Position numbers and translations under genes: made by a program
The notes under the pieces: generated by a model
Databases searched by the model: none
Told to the model about the DNA's origin: nothing
What the model saw: only the letters and a program-made list of their open reading frames with translations
Source of the DNA: an uncultured Acidovorax sp.
GTDB taxonomy: Bacteria; Pseudomonadota; Gammaproteobacteria; Burkholderiales; Burkholderiaceae_C
NCBI GenBank assembly: GCA_913774625.1
Contig: CAJYHL010000069.1
Span: 1-64,000 of the forward strand
Direction: 5' to 3'
DNA length: 64,000 bases
Shown: positions 7,529 through 16,340 of the stretch, piece after piece
Layout: each line of letters starts with the position of its first letter
Numbering within the stretch: position 1 is the stretch's first letter

Positions 7529-8558
7529 AGCCGCGCCGGCCCAGCCTGCGACGGCGACTGCAACGGCGGCTGCGCCCTCCGCCGCCTGGGGCGCCGAACT
7601 GGGCCGGCAGGTCGATCGCATCGAGAAGGCCACGCCCGGGCAACTGGGCGTCTATGTGAAGCGCCTGGACACGGGCGAGGTCTTCGCCCACCAGGCCGAC
7701 CGGCCCTGGTACCTGGCCTCGTCCGCCAAGCTGCCCATCGCCATCGCCGTGCTGCAGGAGGTGGAGGCCGGCCGCCTGCGCGAGGACCAGGAACTGGCGG
7801 TGCAGGACGGCGACAAGGTGGACGGATCGGGCGGCGTGGTGTGGCAAGACAACGGCACGCGGCACGACGTGCAGGGCCTGCTGCGCCGCATGCTGATGGA
7901 AAGCGACAACACCGCCGCCAACATGCTGCTTCGCTCGGCCGGGCCGGACGTGGTGGCCCGCCGCGCGCGCAGCCTGCTGGGCCCGCGCGCCGGCCGCATC
8001 ACCGACTTCGCCGAGGTGCGCTACGGCGTCTATGCCGAATTCCACCCCGACGCGCGCAAGCTCTCGCACACCGACCTGGTGCGCATCGCCGGCGCCCCGC
8101 AGGGCCCGCGCCGCGTGCAGGCCCTGGCCCGCGCGCTGGACATGCCGCAGGCCGAACTGCAGGTGAAGACCATGGACGAGGCCTATGCCCGCTTCTACCG
8201 CCGCGGCGACAACACCGCGCCGCTGGCGGACTACGGCGCCCTGCTGGAGCGCCTGGTGCGCGGCCAGCTGGTGAACGCGGCGCACCAGCAGCAGCTCTAC
8301 AAGGACCTGAAGTTCGACACCTACGACGCCTACCGGCTCGAAGCCGGCCTGCCGCGCACGGTGCGCTTCATCCACAAGACCGGCACGCAGTTCCAGCGTG
8401 CCTGCCACATGGGCGTGATCGATCCGCAGGACGGAGGCCGCCGCGCCATCGTCGTGGCGACCTGCGCCGAGGGCCTGGACGAGCAGAAGCAGGCCGGCCG
8501 CGCCTTCGAGGCCCTGGGCCGCGCCATCACGCAGACGGCGATCAAGGCGCGGGGCTGA
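7419..8558 (+). CDS. Class A beta-lactamase-like serine hydrolase (paralogue)
   Basis: A 379-residue exported protein, paralogue of the gene before it. The signal peptide spans about residues 1-40 (Arg-rich start, then LLPALALWTAICTAA). Motifs: SSAK within LASSAKLPIA, SDN within MESDNTAANM, and KTG within HKTGTQ. As in its neighbour, the region where class A enzymes carry the deacylating glutamate (ExxLN) lacks that motif, so the enzyme may be a peptidase, esterase or acyl-enzyme sensor rather than an antibiotic-hydrolysing lactamase. The ATG is preceded by a GAGGGA ribosome-binding site. The 110-bp overlap with the upstream gene suggests that pair was once coupled by a 4-bp overlap. Confidence 0.82.
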   Translation: MNHPALPPTRPPSSTRARLLPALALWTAICTAATSPEAAPAQPATATATAAAPSAAWGAELGRQVDRIEKATPGQLGVYVKRLDTGEVFAHQADRPWYLASSAKLPIAIAVLQEVEAGRLREDQELAVQDGDKVDGSGGVVWQDNGTRHDVQGLLRRMLMESDNTAANMLLRSAGPDVVARRARSLLGPRAGRITDFAEVRYGVYAEFHPDARKLSHTDLVRIAGAPQGPRRVQALARALDMPQAELQVKTMDEAYARFYRRGDNTAPLADYGALLERLVRGQLVNAAHQQQLYKDLKFDTYDAYRLEAGLPRTVRFIHKTGTQFQRACHMGVIDPQDGGRRAIVVATCAEGLDEQKQAGRAFEALGRAITQTAIKARG

Positions 8559-8601
8559 GCGGGCGGTGCTGCGTGCCGTCCTGCCCCGCGGAAGCCTGCT
8601 T

Positions 8602-9057
8602 TCAGACGTTCACGACCTTGCTGTAGGCGTAGAAGACTTCATCCCGCTGCCAGCCCAGCGATTCGTACGCGGCCTGGGCGGCCGTGTTTGTCTTGGCCGT
8701 CGTCAGATCCATTCTGGCCTTGCCGTGCGCACGCGCCAACTGCTCCGCCGCTTGCAGCAGCAGCTTGCCGGTGCCGGAGCGCCGTGCCGCAGGGCTGACG
8801 AATAGGTCATAGAGCGAGTAGATCGGCTGCGCCTCGACCGAACAGAACGTGGGGTAGAGCTGGCAAAAGCCGATAGCCTGACCGGTCTCCCCGATGGCCA
8901 GAACGATGACCGACTCGGCGTTCTGCAGCCGGTCGCGGAGGAAGCGCTTGGCCAGCGCCGGATCGGGCGCCTGATCGTAGAACTGCCGGTAGGCATCGAA
9001 CAGCGGGGCGACGGCATCCAGATCCGCCAGCGTGGCGAGCCGGGTGGTGGTACTCAT
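8602..9057 (-). CDS. GNAT family N-acetyltransferase
   Basis: A 151-residue single-domain acetyltransferase that moves acetyl from acetyl-CoA to an amine; the substrate is unknown. The acetyl-CoA loop is visible as SPAARRSGTGKLLLQ (about residues 92-106; canonical form Q/RxxGxG/A), and the C-terminal core reads NTAAQAAYESLGWQRDEVFYAYSK, the usual GNAT beta4-alpha4 pattern. Length is typical. It stands between genes on the opposite and same strand with no clear operon partner; the slyD-type gene 3' end lies 29 bp upstream on the same strand. Confidence 0.88.
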   Translation of the reverse strand: MSTTTRLATLADLDAVAPLFDAYRQFYDQAPDPALAKRFLRDRLQNAESVIVLAIGETGQAIGFCQLYPTFCSVEAQPIYSLYDLFVSPAARRSGTGKLLLQAAEQLARAHGKARMDLTTAKTNTAAQAAYESLGWQRDEVFYAYSKVVNV

Positions 9058-9086
9058 GGTGCCCGTACCTTTGTCGGTCCGTGCGA

Positions 9087-9560
9087 TCAGTGATGGTGGC
9101 CGTGGCCGCCGTGCACATGGCGGTGGGCGATCTCGTCCTGCGTGGCGGCGCGCACCTCGGTCACCTTGGCGGAAAAACGCAGTGCGCGGCCGGCCAGCGG
9201 GTGGTTGCCGTCCAGGTGCACTTCAGGGCCCTTGATCTTGACCACGTTGAAGATGGCGGGCTGGCCGTCGTCGCCCACGCCGCGCAGCTGGCCGCCGACC
9301 TTCACGCCGGGCGGGAATTCGCTCTTGGGAATGGTGCGCACCAGGCTCTCGTCGCGCTCGCCGAAGGCATCTGCCACCGCCAGGTCCACCGTCACCGTCT
9401 GGCCGGCGGACTGGCCTTCCAGCGCGGCCTCGACCTTGGCGAACAGGTTGTCGTAGCCGCCGTGCAGATAGGCCACGTCGCCCGAATCCAGCGGCTTGCC
9501 GGTGGCGGGGTCGGTGATCTTGTAGTGGAGGGTGACGGCGGTGTCCTTGGCGATCTGCAT
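9087..9560 (-). CDS. SlyD-type FKBP peptidyl-prolyl isomerase
   Basis: A 157-residue cytoplasmic prolyl isomerase/chaperone. The FKBP domain is split by an insert-in-flap domain, as in SlyD: MQIAKDTAVTLHYKITD, then YLHGGYDNLFAKVEAALEG (FKBP core), AFGERDESLVRTI (flap insert), and HPLAGRALRFSAKVTEVR. The C-terminus ends in a His-rich tail (HRHVHGGHGHHH), like the metal-binding tail of SlyD, pointing to nickel or zinc handling. The start was chosen where the family begins (MQIAKD); the in-frame sequence upstream is Pro/Arg-rich and not family-like. Confidence 0.9.
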   Translation of the reverse strand: MQIAKDTAVTLHYKITDPATGKPLDSGDVAYLHGGYDNLFAKVEAALEGQSAGQTVTVDLAVADAFGERDESLVRTIPKSEFPPGVKVGGQLRGVGDDGQPAIFNVVKIKGPEVHLDGNHPLAGRALRFSAKVTEVRAATQDEIAHRHVHGGHGHHH

Positions 9561-9675
9561 GGGTGGCGGTCCTGGGGTGTCTGGAAGGGAAAAAGAAGAG
9601 CCCGCCATTGTCTGCCATGCGACAGGACGCGGGCGGGCGTGGGGCCGGACGCGGCCGGCCTTTCCGGCTGGCGGG

Positions 9676-10752
9676 TCAGGCGGCGGCGCCGGCCTCGGCG
9701 GGCAGCTCGTCCGCCTCGGCGCCCGGGCGGCGCGCGAAGCGCCGGGGCTCGGGGCCGTGCACCGGGGCCGCATCGCCCCAGGGCCAGCCGCCGAACTCGG
9801 TGCGGCGGTAGTCCTGCAGCGCCTGCATGATCTCCTGCTGCGTGTTCATCACGAAGGGGCCGTACTGCACCACCGGTTCGCCCAGCGGCCGTCCCTGCAG
9901 CAGCAGGAATTCGGCGTCTTCGGCGCTGCCGTTGAAGAGTTCCACGGCGGCATCGGCGCGCAGCTCCAGCGCGGCATGGCCGCTGGCCTCTCCCGCCACG
10001 GTGACGCCGCTGCCCGCGAAGTGGTAGAGCATGCGGCGCGTGCCCTGGCCGGCGGCGGCCGGCAGCGTCCAGCGCGCGCCGGGCTCCAGGCGCAGCGTCC
10101 AGATGGCCACGTCCGCATCCGGCTGCGCGGCCCAGGAGCCGGGCGGCGGCGCCAGCGGCGCGGCGCCCTCCAGCCGGCCGGCGATCACGGCGACGTGGGT
10201 GGCCGGGCCTTCCGAGGCGCCGCCTGCGCGCAGCGTGAGGCGCGGGATGCGTTCGGACCAGAGCATGGTGAAGTGCGGGTCCACCATCTTCTGGCGGGCG
10301 GGCAGGTTCAGCCAGATCTGGAACAGCTCCAGCGGGTTGGGGCCGGCGGCATCGAGCAGCGGGAACATCTCGGCATGCACCACGCCGCGGCCGGCGGTGA
10401 GCCACTGCACGTCGCCCTGGCCGAAGCGGGCCGAGGCACCCAGCGAGTCGCTGTGGTCGATCAGGCCTTCGCGCACGATGGTCACGGTCTCGAAGCCGCG
10501 GTGCGGGTGCGGCGGAAAGCCGGGCACCACGTCGCCGTGGTACATGCTCCAGCCGTCCTTGCCGGAGAAGTCCTGGCCGATCTGCCGGCCGGCCAGCGAC
10601 GCGGCCGGGCCCAGCTCGGGCGTGCCGGCGGGATAGGCGTCGTCGTGGTGGGCGCAGAAGAGGAACGGGTCCAGCGTGGGCCAGAGGCCGCCGCCCAGCG
10701 GCTGGCGGCCGAGGATGGGCGATTGGGCGGAAACGGAGGCAGAAGCGGTCAT
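9676..10752 (-). CDS. Pirin family protein
   Basis: A 358-residue bicupin. The N-terminal cupin holds the metal-site histidines in FPPHPHRGFETVT and TAGRGVVHAEMF, the pirin signature. The second cupin and C-terminal part (VVQYGPFVMNTQQEIMQALQDYRRTEFGGWPW) match the pirin C-terminal domain. Some bacterial pirins oxidise quercetin-like flavonoids; others bind regulators or pyruvate dehydrogenase, so the role here is open. An AGGGAGA ribosome-binding site lies 8 bases before the ATG. At 358 residues it is longer than the ~290-residue family norm, with extra acidic/Ala-rich sequence at the C-terminus. Confidence 0.9.
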   Translation of the reverse strand: MTASASVSAQSPILGRQPLGGGLWPTLDPFLFCAHHDDAYPAGTPELGPAASLAGRQIGQDFSGKDGWSMYHGDVVPGFPPHPHRGFETVTIVREGLIDHSDSLGASARFGQGDVQWLTAGRGVVHAEMFPLLDAAGPNPLELFQIWLNLPARQKMVDPHFTMLWSERIPRLTLRAGGASEGPATHVAVIAGRLEGAAPLAPPPGSWAAQPDADVAIWTLRLEPGARWTLPAAAGQGTRRMLYHFAGSGVTVAGEASGHAALELRADAAVELFNGSAEDAEFLLLQGRPLGEPVVQYGPFVMNTQQEIMQALQDYRRTEFGGWPWGDAAPVHGPEPRRFARRPGAEADELPAEAGAAA

Positions 10753-10938
10753 GGCGGGGTCTCCCTGGTAAGCATGAAAGCGTGGGGGCCCGCGCGCGGC
10801 GGGCCATGGCTGAGCATATGGGGCCGTCCGGGCGATGCGCCAGACCCCGCCGGCGCAACGCTGCGGTGCAGCCATGGAACGGTGCCCGGCCATGAGGGGC
10901 CGATAAGGCCGCAGGCGTTCGTTCAGGGCTGGCTATCA

Positions 10939-10956
10939 GCTATGGTTTCGATAGTG
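10939..10956. repeat. 18-bp GCTATGG...TAGTG motif, copy 1
   Basis: GCTATGGTTTCGATAGTG lies 81 bp before mnmA and matches 35974-35991 (99 bp before uvrA) at 16 of 18 positions. The ends are a weak inverted repeat (CTAT/ATAG). Related in form to the hairpin at 39220-39240. Either a short dispersed repeat or a shared regulatory site. Confidence 0.4.
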
Positions 10957-11037
10957 ACATGCCGCGCCCGGCCGGCCGGCCGGGCGTACTGTCCCCACGC
11001 GGGCGCAGCCGCCCTGCCCCGGGGATAATCCCGCCCC

Positions 11038-12153
11038 ATGAACAGCAAGCATCGGGTGGTAGTCGGGTTGTCGGGCGGGGTCGATTCCGCGGTCACCGCG
11101 CACCTGCTCAAGAAGCAGGGGCACGAGGTGGTCGGCATCTTCATGAAGAACTGGGAAGACGACGACGACAGCGAATACTGCTCGTCCAACATCGACTTCG
11201 TCGATGCCGCCGCCGTGGCCGACGTGATCGGCATCGAGATCGAGCACGTCAACTTCGCCGCCGACTATCGTGACCGCGTGTTCGCCGAATTCCTGCGCGA
11301 ATACCAAGCCGGCCGCACGCCCAACCCCGACGTGCTGTGCAACGCCGAGATCAAGTTCAAGGCCTTCCTGGACCACGCCATGCGCCTGGGCGCGGAAAAG
11401 ATCGCCACCGGACATTACGCGAGGGTGCGGCAGAACGCGGCCACGGGCCTGTTCGAGCTGCTCAAGGGCCTGGACCCGTCCAAGGACCAGAGCTACTTCC
11501 TGCACCGGCTGAACCAGGCGCAGCTGTCCAAGACGCTGTTCCCCGTGGGCGAGCTGCACAAGACCGAGGTGCGCCGCATCGCGCAAGAGATCGGCCTGCC
11601 CAACGCCAGGAAGAAGGATTCGACCGGCATCTGCTTCATCGGCGAGCGGCCGTTCCGCGAATTCCTCAACCGCTACATCCAGAAGGAGCCCGGCCCCATC
11701 AAGGACGAGCGCGGCCGCGTGCTGGGCCGCCACCAGGGGCTGTCCTTCTACACGCTGGGCCAGCGCCAGGGCCTGGGGATCGGCGGCGTGAAGGAAAAGG
11801 GCGCCCAGCGCGGCGCGGGCGAGCACGCCCCCTGGTTCGTGGCCCGCAAGGAGCTGGACACCAACACCCTGCGCGTGGTGCAGGGCCACGACCACCCCTG
11901 GCTGCTCTCGCACACGCTGCAGGCGGCCGATGCGAGCTGGGTGGCCGGCCACCCACCCGCAGCCTCCTCGCTGGCAGCCAAGACGCGCTACCGTCAGCAG
12001 GACGCCGCCTGCACCCTGGCCGACGCGGATGCCGAAGGCCGCTTCGCCCTGCGCTTCGCCGATGCGCAATGGGCCGTCACGCCCGGCCAGAGCGCGGTGC
12101 TCTACGACGGCGAGGTCTGCCTGGGCGGCGGCGTGATCGATTCCTGCGCTTGA
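11038..12153 (+). CDS. mnmA: tRNA 2-thiouridylase MnmA
   Basis: Converts wobble uridine 34 of Lys, Glu and Gln tRNAs to 2-thiouridine, using sulfur relayed to a cysteine persulfide, in the cytoplasm. 371 residues, normal length. The PP-loop ATP site SGGVDS is at residues 12-17. The two catalytic cysteines are in PNPDVLCN (about 101) and [13 protein letters not shown] (about 200). The tRNA-binding segment TGHYARV and KDQSYFL are present. It is a stand-alone housekeeping gene; the 285 bp upstream holds the small repeat at 10939-10956 and otherwise no clear signal. Confidence 0.97.
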   Translation: MNSKHRVVVGLSGGVDSAVTAHLLKKQGHEVVGIFMKNWEDDDDSEYCSSNIDFVDAAAVADVIGIEIEHVNFAADYRDRVFAEFLREYQAGRTPNPDVLCNAEIKFKAFLDHAMRLGAEKIATGHYARVRQNAATGLFELLKGLDPSKDQSYFLHRLNQAQLSKTLFPVGELHKTEVRRIAQEIGLPNARKKDSTGICFIGERPFREFLNRYIQKEPGPIKDERGRVLGRHQGLSFYTLGQRQGLGIGGVKEKGAQRGAGEHAPWFVARKELDTNTLRVVQGHDHPWLLSHTLQAADASWVAGHPPAASSLAAKTRYRQQDAACTLADADAEGRFALRFADAQWAVTPGQSAVLYDGEVCLGGGVIDSCA

Positions 12154-12525
12154 CGCGGCAGCGTCCGTCTCCTCCCATTCCCCGCTCCGGCCGCGGTGCC
12201 GGCCAGTGAACCCGGGCGTCCCGGGCACGCCTGTCCCTTGTCGAAGAGACGAAGGGCCTGTGCGCGCGCGCCCTGGCTTCGACAGGCTCAGCCCCGCCGC
12301 GGGCGCATGGATGCGCTTGCCAGCGGGCCGCCGCGCCCAGGCTTACGCCCCGCTGACGCCTTTGAAATAGGCTCAACCTTCGCGGACGGGATTTCACGCA
12401 CGCCGTGAATCTTTGTTCATACAGTCGGGCGCTTCCTTTCAGGCGAACATCGGGCACGCACCGGCCCGGCCGCAAGAGACAGGCACGCATTCATAAATCG
12501 GCGAAGCACCGCAGGAGACAACACC
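12154..12525. other. Intergenic region, mnmA to lldP (372 bp)
   Basis: Non-coding. It contains an imperfect inverted repeat between CTTGTCGAAG (12237-12246) and CTTCGACAGGCTCAG (12277-12291); the second arm is a sequence I recognise as recurring between genes in related genomes. The region just before lldP (about 12360-12420) is relatively AT-rich and probably holds its promoter; I cannot fix the -35/-10. Confidence 0.4.
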
Positions 12526-14187
12526 ATGCTTTGGCAGCAAATCTACGACCCGTTCGGCAACATGTTCATCTCCACCGCGCTGGCCGCGATTCCGGTGGTG
12601 GTGATGCTCGGCGCACTCGGCTTCTTCCACATCAAGGCGCACATCGCCGCCGGCATGGGCCTGATCGCGGCCCTGCTGGTGGCCGTGTTCGCGTACGGCA
12701 TGCCGGCGGAGATGGCCGGGCGCGCGGCCATGCTGGGCGGCTTCACCGGCCTCCTGCCCATCGGCTGGATCGTGCTGAACATCATCTTCCTGCACCAGCT
12801 CACCGAGCAGAACGGCAGCTTCAAGGTGCTGCAGGACTCGCTCTCGGGTATCACGGAGGACCGGCGCATCCAGCTGCTGCTGATCGCCTTCTGCTTCGGC
12901 GCCTTCTTCGAGGGTGCGGCCGGCTTCGGCACGCCGGTGGCCGTCACGGCCGCCATCCTGATCGGCCTGGGCTTCTCGCCGCTGGCCGCCTCGGGGCTTT
13001 CGCTGATCGCCAACACGGCGCCGGTGGCCTTCGGCGCCCTGGGCACGCCCGTCATCACGCTGGCGCAGGTGCACGGCTACGACCTGCACGCCGTCACGGC
13101 CATGATCGGCCGCCAGCTGCCCTTCTTCTCGCTGCTGGTGCCCTTCTGGCTGATCTGGGCCTTCGCGGGCTTCAAGGGCATGAAGGAAATCTGGCCGGCC
13201 ATCCTGGTCACGGGCCTGTCCTTCGCGATCCCGCAGTTCCTGGTGTCCAACTTCATGGGGCCGGAGCTGGTGGACATCATCGCCGCCATCGTCTCCATGG
13301 TCTCGCTGGTGCTGTTCCTGCGCGTGTGGCAGCCCAAGAAGGTCTGGACTTCGCCGGCCATGCGCGGCAAGGACATCAGCGCCTCCGAAGCCAAGCCGCC
13401 GCAGCCGGTGGTGCGCCACAGCAGGGAAGCGCTGGTCGCGGCCTGGACGCCCTGGCTGATCCTGTCGGTGTTCGTCTTCGTCTGGGGCCTGCCGCCGGTC
13501 AAGGCCTGGCTCAACGGCCTGTTCGCGCCCAAGTTCCCGATCGAAGGCCTGCACAACATGATCATGAAGATGCCGCCGGTGGTGACCACGCCGCACCCCG
13601 AAGGCGCCATCTACACGCTGAACCTCCTGTCGGCCACGGGCAGCGGCATCCTGCTGGCCGCCGTCGTCTCGGCCCTGGTGATGAAGTACAACCCCGTCGC
13701 CATCGTGAGCACCTTCTTCAAGACGCTCTGGATGGTGCGCTACTCGCTGCTGACCATCGTGCTGATGCTGGCGCTGGGCACCCTGACGCGTTTCTCCGGC
13801 ACCGACACCACCCTGGGCCTGGCCTTCGCCAACACCGGCGTGCTCTACCCCTTCTTCGGCACGCTGATGGGCTGGATCGGCGTGGCGCTGACGGGCTCGG
13901 ACACGGCCTCCAACGTGCTCTTCGGCGGCATGCAGAAGGTCGCCGCCGACCAGCTGGGCCTGTCGCCCAACCTGATGGGCGCGGCCAACAGCTCCGGCGG
14001 CGTGATGGGCAAGATGATCGATGCGCAGTCCATCGTCGTCGCCTCCACCGCCACCCGCTGGTTCAACCACGAAGGCGACATCCTGCGCTACGTGTTCTTC
14101 CACTCCATCGCCCTGGCCTGCCTGGTGGGCGTGTTCGTGACCATGCAGGCCTACGTCTGGCCGTTCACGCAGATGGTGGTGCGCTGA
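12526..14187 (+). CDS. lldP: L-lactate permease, LctP family
   Basis: A proton-coupled lactate (and glycolate) importer of the inner membrane. 553 residues, matching the family (~550), with 12 or more hydrophobic helices. Conserved segments include GWIVLNIIFLHQLTEQNGSF, FFEGAAGFGTPVAVTAAIL, the loop TRFSGTDTTLGLAFANTG and LTGSDTASNVLFGGMQ. The ribosome-binding site AGGAGA is 7 bases before the ATG. No lactate dehydrogenase or LldR regulator adjoins it: the convergent neighbour is an IclR regulator belonging to the next operon, so control is unknown. Confidence 0.95.
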   Translation: MLWQQIYDPFGNMFISTALAAIPVVVMLGALGFFHIKAHIAAGMGLIAALLVAVFAYGMPAEMAGRAAMLGGFTGLLPIGWIVLNIIFLHQLTEQNGSFKVLQDSLSGITEDRRIQLLLIAFCFGAFFEGAAGFGTPVAVTAAILIGLGFSPLAASGLSLIANTAPVAFGALGTPVITLAQVHGYDLHAVTAMIGRQLPFFSLLVPFWLIWAFAGFKGMKEIWPAILVTGLSFAIPQFLVSNFMGPELVDIIAAIVSMVSLVLFLRVWQPKKVWTSPAMRGKDISASEAKPPQPVVRHSREALVAAWTPWLILSVFVFVWGLPPVKAWLNGLFAPKFPIEGLHNMIMKMPPVVTTPHPEGAIYTLNLLSATGSGILLAAVVSALVMKYNPVAIVSTFFKTLWMVRYSLLTIVLMLALGTLTRFSGTDTTLGLAFANTGVLYPFFGTLMGWIGVALTGSDTASNVLFGGMQKVAADQLGLSPNLMGAANSSGGVMGKMIDAQSIVVASTATRWFNHEGDILRYVFFHSIALACLVGVFVTMQAYVWPFTQMVVR

Positions 14188-14208
14188 GCATCGCGCCGCG
14201 CCGGCCCT

Positions 14209-15093
14209 TCACAGCCCGCGCGGCAGCAGTTCCTTCAGTGATTCGCGGATGGTGCGGGCCACCAGCTGCTGGCGCTCGCGCGGCATGCGGTCCAGGGTCG
14301 ATGCCACGCTGATCGCCGCCACGGGCTCGCCTGCCGCATCGCGCACGGCCACGCCGGCGGCCAGCACGCCGCGCGTGGCGTGGTTGCCGATGACGGACCA
14401 GCCGCGTTCCCGCGTGGCGCGCACCAGCAGATGCATGCGCTCTGGCGTCATGCCGCCGTAGGCGCCCAGCTGCGGCGCGTTCGCATCGACGATGGCCCGC
14501 ACCTGCGCATCCGGCAGCGCCGCCAGCAGCGCCAGGCCTGCCGCGCCCACGCCCAGCGGCTGGCGCGTGCCGACCTGGATCACCAGCACCTGCACCGGAT
14601 GCGTGCCCACCTGCCGCGCGATGCAGCGCGACTGGCCGCCCTCGCGCACGATGGCGAAGGCGGCATCGCCGCAGGCCGCGCTGACGCGCTCCAGCACCGG
14701 CTGCAGCCGCACGGCCATGTTGGACAGGGCGCTCGCCGGGGCCACGGCACCCAGGCGCGGCCCCGGCACGAAGCGGAAGCGCTCGTGCTGCACCACGTAG
14801 CCCGTATCCACCAGCGTGGCCAGCAGGCGGTGGACCGTGGCGCGCTCCAGCCCGGCCGCGCGGCACAGGTCCACCACGCGCACCCCTTCCCGCCCGCCGG
14901 CCTGCACCGCGTCCAGCAGCTGCAGGCCCCGGCGCAGCGTGCGGCTGCCGCCGTCGTCGGCCGGGGGGCCTGCGGGCGCGGCGGGTGCAGGGGACGCTTT
15001 CGCCCGGGGCCTGCGCGCGGGCGGGGCGGGTGGCGGAGCTGGCGATGAATCGTCCGCTGGGTGGACGTTCGGGTTGGATGGGCGCGTGGCCAT
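14209..15093 (-). CDS. IclR family transcriptional regulator
   Basis: A 294-residue regulator, divergent from the receptor/CoA-ligase operon and probably its controller. After a ~50-residue Pro/Ala-rich, probably disordered N-terminus comes the winged helix ([12 protein letters not shown], then [28 protein letters not shown]) and a GAF-like effector domain of the IclR type (residues ~125-290, including [18 protein letters not shown] and [22 protein letters not shown]). The start is the ATG that opens the disordered leader; a longer frame upstream runs through the intergenic region. An inverted repeat (15095-15126) lies right at its 5' end. Effector unknown, presumably an organic acid used by the operon. 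Confidence 0.92.
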   Translation of the reverse strand: MATRPSNPNVHPADDSSPAPPPAPPARRPRAKASPAPAAPAGPPADDGGSRTLRRGLQLLDAVQAGGREGVRVVDLCRAAGLERATVHRLLATLVDTGYVVQHERFRFVPGPRLGAVAPASALSNMAVRLQPVLERVSAACGDAAFAIVREGGQSRCIARQVGTHPVQVLVIQVGTRQPLGVGAAGLALLAALPDAQVRAIVDANAPQLGAYGGMTPERMHLLVRATRERGWSVIGNHATRGVLAAGVAVRDAAGEPVAAISVASTLDRMPRERQQLVARTIRESLKELLPRGL

Positions 15094-15094
15094 G

Positions 15095-15126
15095 GCGAAG
15101 AATTTGGGCGTCAACGAAGTCTTCGC
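15095..15126. promoter_or_regulatory. Inverted repeat in iclR / receptor intergenic region
   Basis: GCGAAGA (15095-15101) and TCTTCGC (15120-15126) are perfect 7-bp arms 18 bp apart, directly upstream of the regulator in the 124-bp divergent gap. It is the best candidate for an IclR site, but I have no second copy to support it. Confidence 0.35.
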
Positions 15127-15217
15127 GCAGTGTGCCGCAGGGCATGCGCCCGCCCCGCAAGGCAGGGCACGCGACGAAGGCCGTGACCGCATCTTTTTGC
15201 ACCACAGGAGACAAGCC

Positions 15218-16252
15218 ATGGCCCATGCCCACCCTCTCGCCATCCCCCCCGCTACCACCAACATGGCGTCCTCGCCGCGCCGGCGCTGGCTGGCGCTCGC
15301 TGCAGGCCTGGCCTGCGCCCTCGCCCTGCCGGCGGCGCAGGCTCAGCCGAACGCCGCCTGGCCCGCCAAGCCCGTGAAGCTCGTCGTGGGCTATGCGGCG
15401 GGCGGCGCGACCGACGTCATCGCGCGGCTGGTCGCCGTGAAGCTGGGCGAACAGCTGGGCCAGCCGGTGGTGGTGGACAACCGCGCCGGCGCCAACAGCA
15501 ACGTGGGCGCCGAGGTGGTGGCCAAGTCGCCGCCGGACGGCTACACGCTCTATGTCTTCACCATCGCCAACACCATCAACGCCACGCTGTACGCCCGGCT
15601 GGGCTACGACCCGCAGAAGGACTTCGAGCCCATCGGCCTGATCGCCAAGATCCCCAACCTGCTGGTGGTCAACAACAGCCTGCCGATCAGGAGCGTGGCC
15701 GACTACCAGCGCTTCGCGAAGGAGTCCAGGGACGGCATCACCTTCGCCTCGTCGGGCAACGGCTCCTCCATCCACCTGTCGGGCGAGATCTTCAAGATGC
15801 AGACCCATCTGAACATGCTGCACGTGCCCTACCGCGGCAGCGCGCCCGCGATGACCGACCTGCTGGGCGGGCAGGTGCAGTCCATGTTCGACAACGCGCC
15901 GTCCGCCCTGCCCCACGTGCAGGCCGGGCGCCTGCGCGCGATCGCCATCACCAGCGCCCAGCGCTCGCCCCTGCTGCCTAACGTGCCCACGGTGGCCGAG
16001 TCGGGCCTGCCGGGCTTCGACGTGCAGTCGTGGTTCGGCCTGGCGGCGCCGGCCGGCACGCCCAGGCAGATCGTCGAGCGTCTCAACGCCGAGCTGAACA
16101 AGGTGCTGAACGCGCCCGACGTGCGCCAGCGCCTGCAGGAAATGGCCGCCACGCCCGTGCCCGGAACGCCGGAGCAGATGCGCAGCTTCGCCCTGAGCGA
16201 GACCCAGCGCTGGCGCGATGTGGTCAAGGCCTCGGGTGCCAAGGCCGAGTGA
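15218..16252 (+). CDS. Bug/TctC family periplasmic substrate-binding protein
   Basis: A 344-residue exported receptor for a carboxylate. The signal peptide follows [23 protein letters not shown] (cleavage near residue 42). Family hallmarks: [19 protein letters not shown] at the mature N-terminus, [28 protein letters not shown] and [14 protein letters not shown]. Start: the ATG 7 bases after AGGAGA. No TctAB membrane genes are present, as is usual for orphan Bug proteins, which borrow a distant transporter. First gene of the operon with the CoA ligase (88 bp gap), citryl-CoA-lyase-like enzyme and SDR, so its ligand is probably the acid that operon degrades. Confidence 0.93.
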   Translation: MAHAHPLAIPPATTNMASSPRRRWLALAAGLACALALPAAQAQPNAAWPAKPVKLVVGYAAGGATDVIARLVAVKLGEQLGQPVVVDNRAGANSNVGAEVVAKSPPDGYTLYVFTIANTINATLYARLGYDPQKDFEPIGLIAKIPNLLVVNNSLPIRSVADYQRFAKESRDGITFASSGNGSSIHLSGEIFKMQTHLNMLHVPYRGSAPAMTDLLGGQVQSMFDNAPSALPHVQAGRLRAIAITSAQRSPLLPNVPTVAESGLPGFDVQSWFGLAAPAGTPRQIVERLNAELNKVLNAPDVRQRLQEMAATPVPGTPEQMRSFALSETQRWRDVVKASGAKAE

Positions 16253-16340
16253 GCGGCGCAGAGCGCCCTCCTGCTCCCATCCACACTTTCCGACCACCAC
16301 GACCCGTAGTACCGCTGCCTCCGCAGGAGTGATCCGACCC

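Noticed and set aside
6260-8558. Antibiotic-resistance beta-lactamases
   Set aside because: SxxK, SDN and KTG alone are shared with many serine hydrolases; the deacylation motif is missing, so resistance is not claimed.
12232-12291. Terminator after mnmA
   Set aside because: Arms are imperfect, the loop is long and there is no T-run; more likely a dispersed repeat.
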